The translations under genes were made by a program, and so were the position numbers. Below are positions 50,559 to 58,075 of a stretch of 64,000 nucleotides of DNA, piece after piece. The notes under the pieces are model-generated. The model saw only the letters and a list, made by a program, of their open reading frames with translations. It made no database searches and was not told where the DNA came from. This DNA is from Candidatus Nyctobacter psychrophilus (GTDB taxonomy: Bacteria; Vulcanimicrobiota; Vulcanimicrobiia; Vulcanimicrobiales; Vulcanimicrobiaceae), in the NCBI GenBank assembly GCA_014305025.1, contig JACRTY010000017.1, forward strand, positions 186,001 to 250,000, written 5' to 3'. Positions within the stretch are counted from its first letter, which is position 1, and each line of letters starts with the position of its first letter.

Positions 50559-51736
50559 ACTCCTCGCTCGCCATCCGCTTCGGAACCTTGCACGACCAGC
50601 GCGGCGAATCCAAGCGAAATGGGGTGCTGATCGTCGAGGGCGACCGCGTCGCCCGCGTCGGCGGCCCGGAAACGGAGGTTCCCGCAAACGCGTCGGTGGT
50701 CGACGCCGCGTGCGTCGTTCCGGGCCTCATCAATGCGCACGCGCATCTCGAAGCGAGCGGCGAAGCGCAGACGGCCAACTTTTTCAAGCTGACGACGCCG
50801 ACGCAGCGCGCGCTGCTCGCGGCGCGCAACGCCCGCGAGGCTTTGCACGCCGGCGTAACCTCGCTGCGCGACCTCGGCAGCACCGAATCGATCGCGATCG
50901 ACGTGCGCGATGCGATCGCCGCCGGAACGATTGCGGGTCCGAACGTCGTCGCGGCCGGCCGCGCCATCTGCATGACCGGCGGACATGGCCGCTTCATCGG
51001 ACGCGAAGCCGACGGCGAATTAGACGTTCGTAAAGCCGTGCGCGAGCAACTTGGGGCAGGCGCCGACTGCATCAAGTTCATCGCGACGGGCGGGGTTCTG
51101 ACTCAAGGCGCCGTGCCCGGCGGTCCGGGTCTGGACGAAGCTGAACTGCGCGCCGGAATCGCCGAAGCGCATGCCCATGGAATGCGCTGCGCCGCGCACG
51201 CGATCGGCGCGGCCGGCATTGCGCGAGCGCTCGGCGCCGGGGTCGATTCGATCGAACACGGCCATCTCGTCGACGACCGTGGGATCGAACTTTTCCTCGA
51301 GCGTGGAGCGACGCTCGTGCCCACCTTGGCCGCCATCCGCTGCATCGTTGCGGGCGGAACGGAGGCCGGCATGCCGGACTTCGTCATCCGTAAGGCGCGC
51401 GAGATCGACGAACACGCCGAACGCAACCTGCGGCGCGCGCTAAGCGCCGGCGTCCGCTTTGCGGGAGGTTCCGACGCCGGTACGCCGTTCAACGCCCATG
51501 GGGATTACGCGTACGAACTGGAGTTGATGCAGTCGGTGCTGGGCATGAGCGCGCGCGAGGTCTTGTACGCGACGACGGTGCGTTCCGCGGCCGTCCTGGA
51601 CATCGCACGGGGTACGCTAGGGCCAGGCGACATTGCGGACCTCGTCGTTCTCGCGCACGACATCGAGAGCGATGCGCGCGCGTACCGTAACCCCGTATTA
51701 GTCGTCAAGAACGGCGTAATGGTGACGCCGTCATAG
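50555..51736 (+). CDS. Amidohydrolase (imidazolonepropionase-like)
   Basis: A 393-residue amidohydrolase. The metal motif HxH is in VVPGLINAHAHLEASGE. A lysine-site candidate occurs in CIKFIATGG, and metal His residues lie in AHAHGMRCAAHAIG and SIEHGHLVDD. The Asp is in GGSDAGTPFNAHGDY. The C-terminus has TVRSAAVLDIARGTLGPGDI, as in imidazolonepropionase-like and Xaa-Pro dipeptidase-type amidohydrolases. It ends the plus-strand unit starting at 46371. Substrate not assignable. Confidence 0.87.
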   Translation: MNSSLAIRFGTLHDQRGESKRNGVLIVEGDRVARVGGPETEVPANASVVDAACVVPGLINAHAHLEASGEAQTANFFKLTTPTQRALLAARNAREALHAGVTSLRDLGSTESIAIDVRDAIAAGTIAGPNVVAAGRAICMTGGHGRFIGREADGELDVRKAVREQLGAGADCIKFIATGGVLTQGAVPGGPGLDEAELRAGIAEAHAHGMRCAAHAIGAAGIARALGAGVDSIEHGHLVDDRGIELFLERGATLVPTLAAIRCIVAGGTEAGMPDFVIRKAREIDEHAERNLRRALSAGVRFAGGSDAGTPFNAHGDYAYELELMQSVLGMSAREVLYATTVRSAAVLDIARGTLGPGDIADLVVLAHDIESDARAYRNPVLVVKNGVMVTPS

Positions 51737-51740
51737 ACGC

Positions 51741-52241
51741 TTACCCCGTGTTCGGTTTGCGTTCGCGCAGCGCCGCGATGCCGGCTCCCGCGGCACCCAA
51801 GAGAATGGCGGTAATCAAGCGGTCGTCTTCGAGCGGGCTCATCTGGAACTGCCGATCGAGCGAATAGCGTCCGAAGCCGGCCATGGCGAGGGCCATTGCC
51901 GCCGCCGAGTAGACCACGCCGATTTCGACCCCCCCGTCCTGGGCGAAGTATCCCTTGGGAGCGTGGACGGTGCTCATCGCAACGATCATCTGGGAGATGA
52001 TGATCGCCGGGCCGAGCGGTCCACCAAGTCCGAGCGTGCACAGCACGCCGGAGACGATCTCGTTGTACGACGCTAAAGCACCGTACCGTTCGGGCGGCGT
52101 GAACCCAAGGCTACCCATGAATTGCGCAGCGCCTTTCGGGCCCGGACCTCCGAACCAACCGAAGGCTTTTTGCGCGCCGTGCGCGCTCATGCTCAAACCG
52201 ACGGCGCCGCGCGCCAGAAGCAAACCAACATCACGAAGCAT
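51741..52241 (-). CDS. DoxX family membrane protein
   Basis: A 166-residue DoxX protein with four predicted membrane helices. The N-terminal LLLARGAVGLSMSAHGAQKA followed by FGWFGGPGPKGAAQFM is the family's first helix and loop. LGPAIIISQMIVAMSTVHAP, GVVYSAAAMALAMAGFG and a last helix (LITAILLGAAGAGIAALRE) follow. The start is the ATG at 52241; a TTG at 52274 is less likely. It is the downstream neighbour (47 nt) of the TsdA-like cytochrome, a pairing that suggests thiosulfate:quinone chemistry (inference). Confidence 0.85.
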   Translation of the reverse strand: MLRDVGLLLARGAVGLSMSAHGAQKAFGWFGGPGPKGAAQFMGSLGFTPPERYGALASYNEIVSGVLCTLGLGGPLGPAIIISQMIVAMSTVHAPKGYFAQDGGVEIGVVYSAAAMALAMAGFGRYSLDRQFQMSPLEDDRLITAILLGAAGAGIAALRERKPNTG

Positions 52242-52288
52242 ACCGCTGCCATTCCCCGGTTCGGACGAATCCAAGCAAACTGCGACGG

Positions 52289-53098
52289 TTAGAAATACGA
52301 AGCCGGAAGCGGCGGGAAGACGATGGTCGCGTGGCGATTGAACTTCGGGCGCGCGTGCGAAAGGACGAACGCCGAGACGTCGAGCGCGTCCTGCTTCGAG
52401 AGCGTGTCGGGCGGAGAGCCGAAGGGCATGTTATAGCGCACGAAGCCGGCCATCGTCGCAATGCGGTGCATGCCTGCGCCATCGTTGAACGAGCGCGCTC
52501 CCCACAGCGGCGGGCGTCCCCCGTCGCCCGCTCCGCTCGCCCCATGGCAGGCCGTACACTGCTGAGCATACACCCGCTCACCGCGAGCAATGCTCGGCGT
52601 ACGCTCCGTGACGACGCGTTCCAGTCCCTGACCGGAGAGGTTCTCGCCGACCGGCGTGCCACGCGACAAGAACGCCATGTACGCCACGAGCGCGACCATC
52701 TCGTGGCTCGAATACGCCGGCGGACGCCCGTTCATGCTGTACAGAAAACATTCGGCGAGCCGGTCCTGCAGCGCGATGTAACGGCGCGCGCGTTTGTTCC
52801 ATTGCGGAAAGGTGGCGTAGATGCCGACGAACGAGCCGCCGTGCGGCTTGGTTCCCGCACCGACGTGGCACGCTTCGCACGACATGCCGGCGCGCACGTA
52901 TCCGGGCATGCGCGCCGGTGTCCGTTCGATGATGTCGCGCCCGAGCGCGATCAGCGCTCCCTCGCTGCCGCTGGGCAGCGGCGCCGGTGACGCCGCCGCG
53001 GTCCGTGCGGCAGGAGGAGGCTCCCCATTGCGGCTCGTGCAGGCGCTCGCGGCCAACAACGAACCCAGAGCGATGGCGGCAATGCGGTGCGCTCTCAT
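52289..53098 (-). CDS. Dihaem cytochrome c, TsdA (thiosulfate dehydrogenase)-like lipoprotein
   Basis: A 269-residue exported cytochrome with a lipobox (ASAC, Cys20). Two haem sites are present: CEACH at 74-78 and CTACH at 181-185. The first domain reads AGTKPHGGSFVGIYATFPQW, then RLAECFLYSMNGR. In TsdA enzymes the Cys of this second segment (here Cys117) is the unusual distal ligand of the active-site haem, joining two thiosulfates into tetrathionate. The second domain is a small cytochrome c fold. The start ATG at 53098 follows GAGGG. DoxX is downstream and an exported DsrE-like gene is divergent. The TsdA assignment rests on motif resemblance only. Confidence 0.72.
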   Translation of the reverse strand: MRAHRIAAIALGSLLAASACTSRNGEPPPAARTAAASPAPLPSGSEGALIALGRDIIERTPARMPGYVRAGMSCEACHVGAGTKPHGGSFVGIYATFPQWNKRARRYIALQDRLAECFLYSMNGRPPAYSSHEMVALVAYMAFLSRGTPVGENLSGQGLERVVTERTPSIARGERVYAQQCTACHGASGAGDGGRPPLWGARSFNDGAGMHRIATMAGFVRYNMPFGSPPDTLSKQDALDVSAFVLSHARPKFNRHATIVFPPLPASYF

Positions 53099-53154
53099 GT
53101 CGCCCTCGTTTGGCTCGTCAAGGAAGTCCCCTCTCGAAGGGGTATCGCAGCAGC

Positions 53155-53838
53155 ATGATCCGCTCGCAGTTTCTCGCATCCGCCGGTCTGGCAGGCGCTC
53201 TCGCCGTTCCTGGCGGTACGGCTCTGGTCGAGCGCCGGGCAAATTTCGACGAAGCCGGGTTCGAGCGGATCGTCAACAAGCCGGCCGACATCCGGCAACT
53301 CTACGAGAATCTCGGCTTTCGTCCCAGCGTGCTCAACAACATGAAGAACTCGCTCAACGGTCTGATCTATGGCTACGGTTACGATCCCGAGCGTGTCGCG
53401 CTCGTCGCCGCCAATCACGGCCCCTCGAGCGCCTACACGTTTTCGAACGACATCTGGCGCAAATATCGCATCGGCGACTTTTTAGACGTCAAAGATGCAG
53501 CCGGCGCAACGCCGACCAGCAACATCTACCTAACGCGGAAGAGCCGGCCGGCCACCGATGCAAGTCCGGACGATCTCGCCGGCCCCTTGCAGGATACCAG
53601 TATCGAGGCGCTTCAGAGCCGCGGCGTCGTCATGCTGACCTGCCATACCGCGGTCGAAGAACAGGCCGCTAATCTGGTGAAGAAGGGCTTTGCCCCGAGC
53701 GGCATGGGCGCGCGGGAAGTCGCTGCCGATATTCTGACGCACTTGATCCCAGGCGCCGTCGTCGTGCCCTCCATGGTCGCGACGATCGCCGTGCTGCAGC
53801 ACCGTTACGCCTACACCTTTGCAACGGTGCAGTCTTAG
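53155..53838 (+). CDS. Exported DsrE-like protein
   Basis: A 227-residue protein with an N-terminal signal (RSQFLASAGLAGALAVPGGT). The C-terminal region resembles a DsrE/DsrF sulfur-carrier fold: NMKNSLNGLIYGYGYDPERV, VALVAANHGPSSAYTFSN, SRGVVMLTCHTAVEEQA and LIPGAVVVPSMVATIAVLQH. Cys in MLTCHT is at the position where DsrE-type proteins hold a catalytic cysteine (inference). It is divergent from the TsdA-like cytochrome with 56 bp between starts. It could shuttle sulfur or be an uncharacterised exported family. Confidence 0.55.
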   Translation: MIRSQFLASAGLAGALAVPGGTALVERRANFDEAGFERIVNKPADIRQLYENLGFRPSVLNNMKNSLNGLIYGYGYDPERVALVAANHGPSSAYTFSNDIWRKYRIGDFLDVKDAAGATPTSNIYLTRKSRPATDASPDDLAGPLQDTSIEALQSRGVVMLTCHTAVEEQAANLVKKGFAPSGMGAREVAADILTHLIPGAVVVPSMVATIAVLQHRYAYTFATVQS

Positions 53839-53850
53839 GCGTGTAAGGCG

Positions 53851-55017
53851 ATGGACGTTCCCTCTGCGCTGTCCGGCTTACGCGTTGCACTCCTTGGGCC
53901 GATCGCCTGGCCCACGCCGCCCCTCGGCTACGGTCCATGGGAACAGATTGCGGCCAACCTCGCCAACGGTCTGTCGGCGCGAGGGCTCGACGTTACGCTG
54001 TTCGCCAGCGGCAACTCTCGAACGGCGGCGCGGCTCTGCTCGGTCGTGCCGGTCGGACTCAACGAGGACCCGGCGCTCGACGCCGACGTCTACGGGGCGC
54101 TGCACATCGCCAACTGTTTCCGGCGGCGCCGCGCGTTCGATCTCATCCACAACAGCTTCGATTGGAAGCCTCTGACGTACGCGCTGACGACCGACGCTCC
54201 GCCGCTGGTGACGACGATCCACGGCTTTTCGTCGCCGCAGATTTTGGCAGCCTACTACGCGGCCGCCGAGCGCAGCTTCTACTGTTCGATCAGCGATTCC
54301 GATCGCGATCCGGGGCTTGATTACCTGGTCACCGCCTACAACGGCATCGATCCCAAGGAATTCACGTTCGTCGAGCGGCCCGGCGAGTATCTCGTCTTTC
54401 TCGGACGGTTCCATCCCGAAAAGGGCGCGCATCTGGCCATCGAGATCGCCAAGCGTGCCGGAGTCCGGCTCTTGATCGCAGCCATCCCACAGGACGCAAC
54501 GTACTTCGAAGAATGCGTCGCGCCGCACCTCGATGGTGACCGCGTCCAGTACCTCGGCGCCGTCGAACGAGCGGAGCGGGATGCGTTGCTCGGCGGTGCG
54601 CTCGCGCTCGTGCACATGACGACCCGGCCGGAACGCTTTGGACTGACGATGGTCGAAGCGATGGCGTGCGGCACGCCCGTGCTCGGTGCGCGCATGGGTT
54701 CGATCCCCGAGATCGTCGTGGATGGCGTCACCGGTTTTCTGTGCGACGACGTGCCGGAGGCGGTCACGCGCGTACCACGGTTGGCGGCGCTCGATCGACG
54801 CGCTTGCCGGACGCGCGTCACCTCTCGCTTCACGATCGAGCACATGGTCGACGCGTATCTCGACGCGTACGAACGCGCCCTCGAACTCGGGTCGCCGCCG
54901 CCGCCGGACGGTGCGAAACGCGCCTCGCGCGCGCACGACTTTTGGGATCGCCCCATGGCTTTCACCGATATTCCGCCCAAGCCGTCCACGCTCGTTGCGA
55001 GCGTACCGAGCGCATGA
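53851..55017 (+). CDS. Glycosyltransferase family 4
   Basis: A 388-residue GT-B fold transferase. It begins GLRVALLGPIAWPTPPLGYG and has an N-terminal Rossmann domain (IAANLANGLSARGLDVTLFA). The C-terminal domain carries FVFLGR-like (YLVFLGRFHPEKGAHLAIEI), the GT4 E-x7-E region (TRPERFGLTMVEAMACGTPV) and GSIPEIVVDGVTGFLCDD. The sugar donor and acceptor are unknown. It overlaps the next small membrane gene (ATGA), with 12 nt to the DsrE-like gene upstream. Confidence 0.88.
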   Translation: MDVPSALSGLRVALLGPIAWPTPPLGYGPWEQIAANLANGLSARGLDVTLFASGNSRTAARLCSVVPVGLNEDPALDADVYGALHIANCFRRRRAFDLIHNSFDWKPLTYALTTDAPPLVTTIHGFSSPQILAAYYAAAERSFYCSISDSDRDPGLDYLVTAYNGIDPKEFTFVERPGEYLVFLGRFHPEKGAHLAIEIAKRAGVRLLIAAIPQDATYFEECVAPHLDGDRVQYLGAVERAERDALLGGALALVHMTTRPERFGLTMVEAMACGTPVLGARMGSIPEIVVDGVTGFLCDDVPEAVTRVPRLAALDRRACRTRVTSRFTIEHMVDAYLDAYERALELGSPPPPDGAKRASRAHDFWDRPMAFTDIPPKPSTLVASVPSA

Positions 55018-55655
55018 ACGGCAAGCGCAGCACCATCGCCGTCGTCTTCTTGACCGTCCTGATGGCGGCAATCGGTTTGCTGCGGCTGACCCTGGCCCGA
55101 GCGCGCCGGGCGGCCGTGCGCGTGCGGCGACACGATATCACCGAAAAAAACGTCGTCGTCCGAGTAGCCACGGACTTTGAAATGCAGGAAGAAGCCGACG
55201 ACGCTGGTGACGATGACGATGTCGATGCTGAATTCGAGGGCGAACCGGGCTTCGAAACGCACGATGACTCATTCGTGGCGCTCGGCTCCCTCGAAGAAGC
55301 TCGGGATATGGACCATACCGCCGTCATCATGCAAGGCGGCGACGGAGCGCAGATTTATCTAACGGTGCCGGCCAAATACGTGCGCTGCGACGAGGCCGCT
55401 CTGCGTAAATTGCTTACGGCGCTCGATGCGCTGGCGTGGAAGCGTCCGAGCGCTGCGGCGCTCTCATTCGAACTGGCCCCGATCGGCAGCGGTGTGTTCA
55501 GCGATCTGGGTGGAGGCTCGATCGTCGACGGCATTTGGCTGCATCCGCGCCTGGAGTCGGCCGGCGTGCGCCCGCTGGCCGAAGACATCCTTTTCGCGCG
55601 CCGGCCCGTTCCCGACGTTCTGGACGAATTCCCACACCGCGAACGCGTACGATAA
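55014..55655 (+). CDS. Single-pass membrane protein with acidic segment, hypothetical
   Basis: A 213-residue protein with one N-terminal membrane helix (STIAVVFLTVLMAAIGLLRL). A basic stretch (ARARRAAVRVRRHD) follows, then a very acidic stretch (EEADDAGDDDDVDAEFEGEP). The C-terminal domain is uncharacterised (YLTVPAKYVRCDEAALRKLL, PIGSGVFSDLGGGSIVDGIW). No family is recognised. The overlap with the glycosyltransferase suggests a joint role in envelope glycan or polysaccharide assembly (inference). Confidence 0.65.
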   Translation: MNGKRSTIAVVFLTVLMAAIGLLRLTLARARRAAVRVRRHDITEKNVVVRVATDFEMQEEADDAGDDDDVDAEFEGEPGFETHDDSFVALGSLEEARDMDHTAVIMQGGDGAQIYLTVPAKYVRCDEAALRKLLTALDALAWKRPSAAALSFELAPIGSGVFSDLGGGSIVDGIWLHPRLESAGVRPLAEDILFARRPVPDVLDEFPHRERVR

Positions 55656-55661
55656 CGCTTT

Positions 55662-55678
55662 CTTAATGGACGCTTAAT
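55662..55678 (+). promoter_or_regulatory. Two CTTAAT boxes with 11-bp period (Pho-box-like)
   Basis: CTTAAT at 55662-55667 and again at 55673-55678, starts exactly 11 bp apart, lie 76 bp before the first beta-barrel gene. An 11-bp-period direct repeat is the layout of sites bound by OmpR/PhoB-type regulators. Whether a two-component system regulates this porin-like gene is inference. Confidence 0.35.
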
Positions 55679-55753
55679 ACGCAGCTCCCATAACAAGGAA
55701 GTCAACTCGACGTTCTTACGTACCGCTACGCATGTAGGGAGAGGTTTCAGTAC

Positions 55754-57208
55754 GTGTTCTCACGCCTTGCCGCTTTTGTCGCGCTCAGCGCTGCGCCGCT
55801 GTGCTGCACGTTCGCGGCCGATGCTCAGCCCAGCCCATCGTCGACGCCCATACCTCAACAGGTTCCGGCGCCGACTTCGACCACGACGCCGCATCCCTCG
55901 GGGCCGATCCCCGGTCTGCCGGGAGTAGCGATCAGCGGGACGTTGCGAGCCTACGATTTCGCACGAGAGAACCGCGTGCAGAACGCTTCCAACCCCGACC
56001 GCACCGCCTTCAACTTCGGCGCAAGCCTCCATCTCGATTATGCGCTCGGAAACACGCCGCTGCACATCGCGACGACCTACTTCGGCGCCTATCCGTTCGG
56101 CGCAAACGGCGTTGCGCCGCAGAAGAACCACCAGATCGACAACACCGTCCCCGGCTTCGCCATGTCGACCTTCGACGAAGCGTACCTGCGTTACAAGGAC
56201 GCGCGAACGAGCGTGACGGCCGGCGACCAAGTCATCAACACGCCGTGGACTCCCAATTCGGATTCGCGCCTAAAGCCGGTCGCTTTCCAGGGAATCGATG
56301 CCAGCTATACGTTCGGACCAGTCGTTGCGCTCGGCGTTTCGCGGATGATCAAATTTGAGGGCCGCACGTCTTCGCTGTTCGACCGCAACACGCTGCTGAC
56401 GAGTCAACCCGCGGGCAATCCCTCGTACAAACCGCAGGATACGTCGGGTTTCCTGTTGGCCGACTTGATGATCAAACCCAATAAGTACGTAACGGCTTCG
56501 CTCGACAACTACAACTTCTACGATATCGCCAACCTCTTCTACGCCGAAATACGTGGTTCTCTGGCTCCCACATCGCCGTACAATCCGACGGTTGCCGTCC
56601 AATACGTCAACGAGGAATCTGCAGGTCGCCGCCTAGTCCGTCGTATCCTGAACGATACGTACGGCGCCCTGATCGGGGCAAACCTCAACCCGAACGTGTT
56701 GTTCCAGGTCGGTTTCGATACCGCTCCCATCCGTTACGATACGATCGCCGCGACATCGTCGGGAGCCGCCGGCAAGGGAATCTTTTTGCCGGCCGGCGGA
56801 ACGACCACCACGGCGGCGCTCGGCGGAGGGCTCTATCGCGTTGCTTATGGCGGCATTGCGTCGCCCTATTCGGAAGCCTACGCGACCGACCCGCTCTTCA
56901 CCACGAGCATCTCGCAAGGTATGGTCGATCGGCACAGCGCTGGCACGTCGTACAAGGCGGGTCTGACTTTCACGCCCGACAACAAACGGGTGAAAGCCGT
57001 TTTGAGCGAAGCCTACTACGACTACGGCAACGAACTCGGTTCTAATCGAACCTATGAAACGAACGTGGACGTCACGTATTACTTCAGCCCCGTCAAGAAA
57101 GGCCCATACAAGGGCCTTTCGTTCCGGGAACGCCTAGCCGACCGCCAACAACCGACGCTGCCGTACGACTTCAAGTACATCCGCACGCAACTGGAATACG
57201 ACTTCTGA
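55754..57208 (+). CDS. Beta-barrel outer-membrane protein (porin-like), paralogue 1
   Basis: A 484-residue exported protein with a signal peptide (RLAAFVALSAAPLCCTFAA), a Pro/Thr-rich N-terminus and a C-terminal barrel ending in Phe (YIRTQLEYDF), the classic outer-membrane insertion signal. Alternating aromatic strands are visible (LHIATTYFGAYPFG, RTYETNVDVTYYFSPV). It is similar over its length to the protein at 58072-59499, e.g. both have NTVPGFA and STFDEAYLRY. GTG start with GGAGAGG SD. The family is unassigned. The transported solute is unknown. Confidence 0.7.
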   Translation: MFSRLAAFVALSAAPLCCTFAADAQPSPSSTPIPQQVPAPTSTTTPHPSGPIPGLPGVAISGTLRAYDFARENRVQNASNPDRTAFNFGASLHLDYALGNTPLHIATTYFGAYPFGANGVAPQKNHQIDNTVPGFAMSTFDEAYLRYKDARTSVTAGDQVINTPWTPNSDSRLKPVAFQGIDASYTFGPVVALGVSRMIKFEGRTSSLFDRNTLLTSQPAGNPSYKPQDTSGFLLADLMIKPNKYVTASLDNYNFYDIANLFYAEIRGSLAPTSPYNPTVAVQYVNEESAGRRLVRRILNDTYGALIGANLNPNVLFQVGFDTAPIRYDTIAATSSGAAGKGIFLPAGGTTTTAALGGGLYRVAYGGIASPYSEAYATDPLFTTSISQGMVDRHSAGTSYKAGLTFTPDNKRVKAVLSEAYYDYGNELGSNRTYETNVDVTYYFSPVKKGPYKGLSFRERLADRQQPTLPYDFKYIRTQLEYDF

Positions 57209-57248
57209 ATATCCGCGGGGCCTGCCCGGGAGGGGAAAGCCAAACCTG

Positions 57249-57288
57249 AAAGTAAAGGTTATACTGATCTAAAGTAAACATTTACTTT
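57249..57288. promoter_or_regulatory. Palindromic operator AAAGTAAA-CA-TTTACTTT plus half-site
   Basis: A perfect 18-bp inverted repeat (AAAGTAAACATTTACTTT, 57271-57288) precedes the TauE/SafE gene by 19 bp. An additional AAAGTAAA half-site begins at 57249, 22 bp (two helical turns) before the first arm. The AT-rich site stands out in GC-rich DNA. It looks like an operator for a dimeric regulator of the TauE-barrel pair. The regulator is not identified. Confidence 0.65.
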
Positions 57289-57307
57289 AAACAGAGGAAC
57301 CCTCAGG

Positions 57308-58075
57308 ATGGACCCTCGTTATTCCTTAGCCGGATTCGCGGTCGGAACGGCAGTCGGCTTGACCGGTATCGGCGGCAATGCGCTGTTGGCGCCGATCCTC
57401 ATCCTGTTCCTCGGCGTGTCACCGACGCTGGCCGTCGGAACCGATCTCGCTTACGGGGTGCCGACGAAGATTCTCGCCTGCATCCTGCACTCGCGTCAGA
57501 GAAACGTCGATTGGTTCGTCGCCAAGTGGCTGATCATCGGCGGACTCCCGGGAGGGGTCGCGGGCTTGGTGGCCTTCGCCATCCTGCGAGCGCACATCCC
57601 CCGCGCACAACTTGAGGCCGGCATCAAGCATGGCATCGGCATCGCGATCCTGGTGGCCTGCGTCGGTATCGCTGCAACGTGGCTGCTGCGCGGGAAGACC
57701 GCGGTCGACGCCACGGCGATACCGCGGCGCCCCTGGACCATCGCCGCCATCGGCGCGCTGGTCGGCGTGCTCGTGTGCATGACCTCGGTCGGCAGCGGTT
57801 CGGTGACGTTGCCCTTGCTCGTCTTTGCGCTGCCGGCATATGCGATACGGCGGCTCATCGGAGCCGAAATCGCTTTCTCGGCATTTCTGGTACCGCTTGC
57901 GACGGCGGGACACATCGCGTTCGGCAACGTCAACTGGGCGATGGCGGCCGGCTTGGCGATTGGTTCATTACCAGGGGTTTGGCTCGGAACGCGGCTGTCT
58001 CGCTTGATCCGCGAAGGTTGGTTGCGACCGATCATCTTTGCCCTGCTCGCACTGAGCGGTTGGCGGCTGGTGTGA
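57308..58075 (+). CDS. Sulfite exporter TauE/SafE family protein
   Basis: A 255-residue inner-membrane exporter, whole in this window. VGTAVGLTGIGGNALLAPIL, with LAVGTDLAYGVPTKILA, is the first family repeat, and the second half has VCMTSVGSGSVTLPLLVFAL. Hydrophobic helices span the protein. It lies just after the palindromic operator. Its stop overlaps the GTG start of the second barrel gene, so exporter and barrel are translated in step. A joint envelope-crossing export route for sulfite or an organosulfonate is suggested. Confidence 0.87.
   Translation: MDPRYSLAGFAVGTAVGLTGIGGNALLAPILILFLGVSPTLAVGTDLAYGVPTKILACILHSRQRNVDWFVAKWLIIGGLPGGVAGLVAFAILRAHIPRAQLEAGIKHGIGIAILVACVGIAATWLLRGKTAVDATAIPRRPWTIAAIGALVGVLVCMTSVGSGSVTLPLLVFALPAYAIRRLIGAEIAFSAFLVPLATAGHIAFGNVNWAMAAGLAIGSLPGVWLGTRLSRLIREGWLRPIIFALLALSGWRLV

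Noticed and set aside
57679-58071. In-frame extension upstream of the second beta-barrel
   Set aside because: It lies in another frame of the TauE/SafE gene; a GTG at 58072 followed by a signal peptide is the better start.
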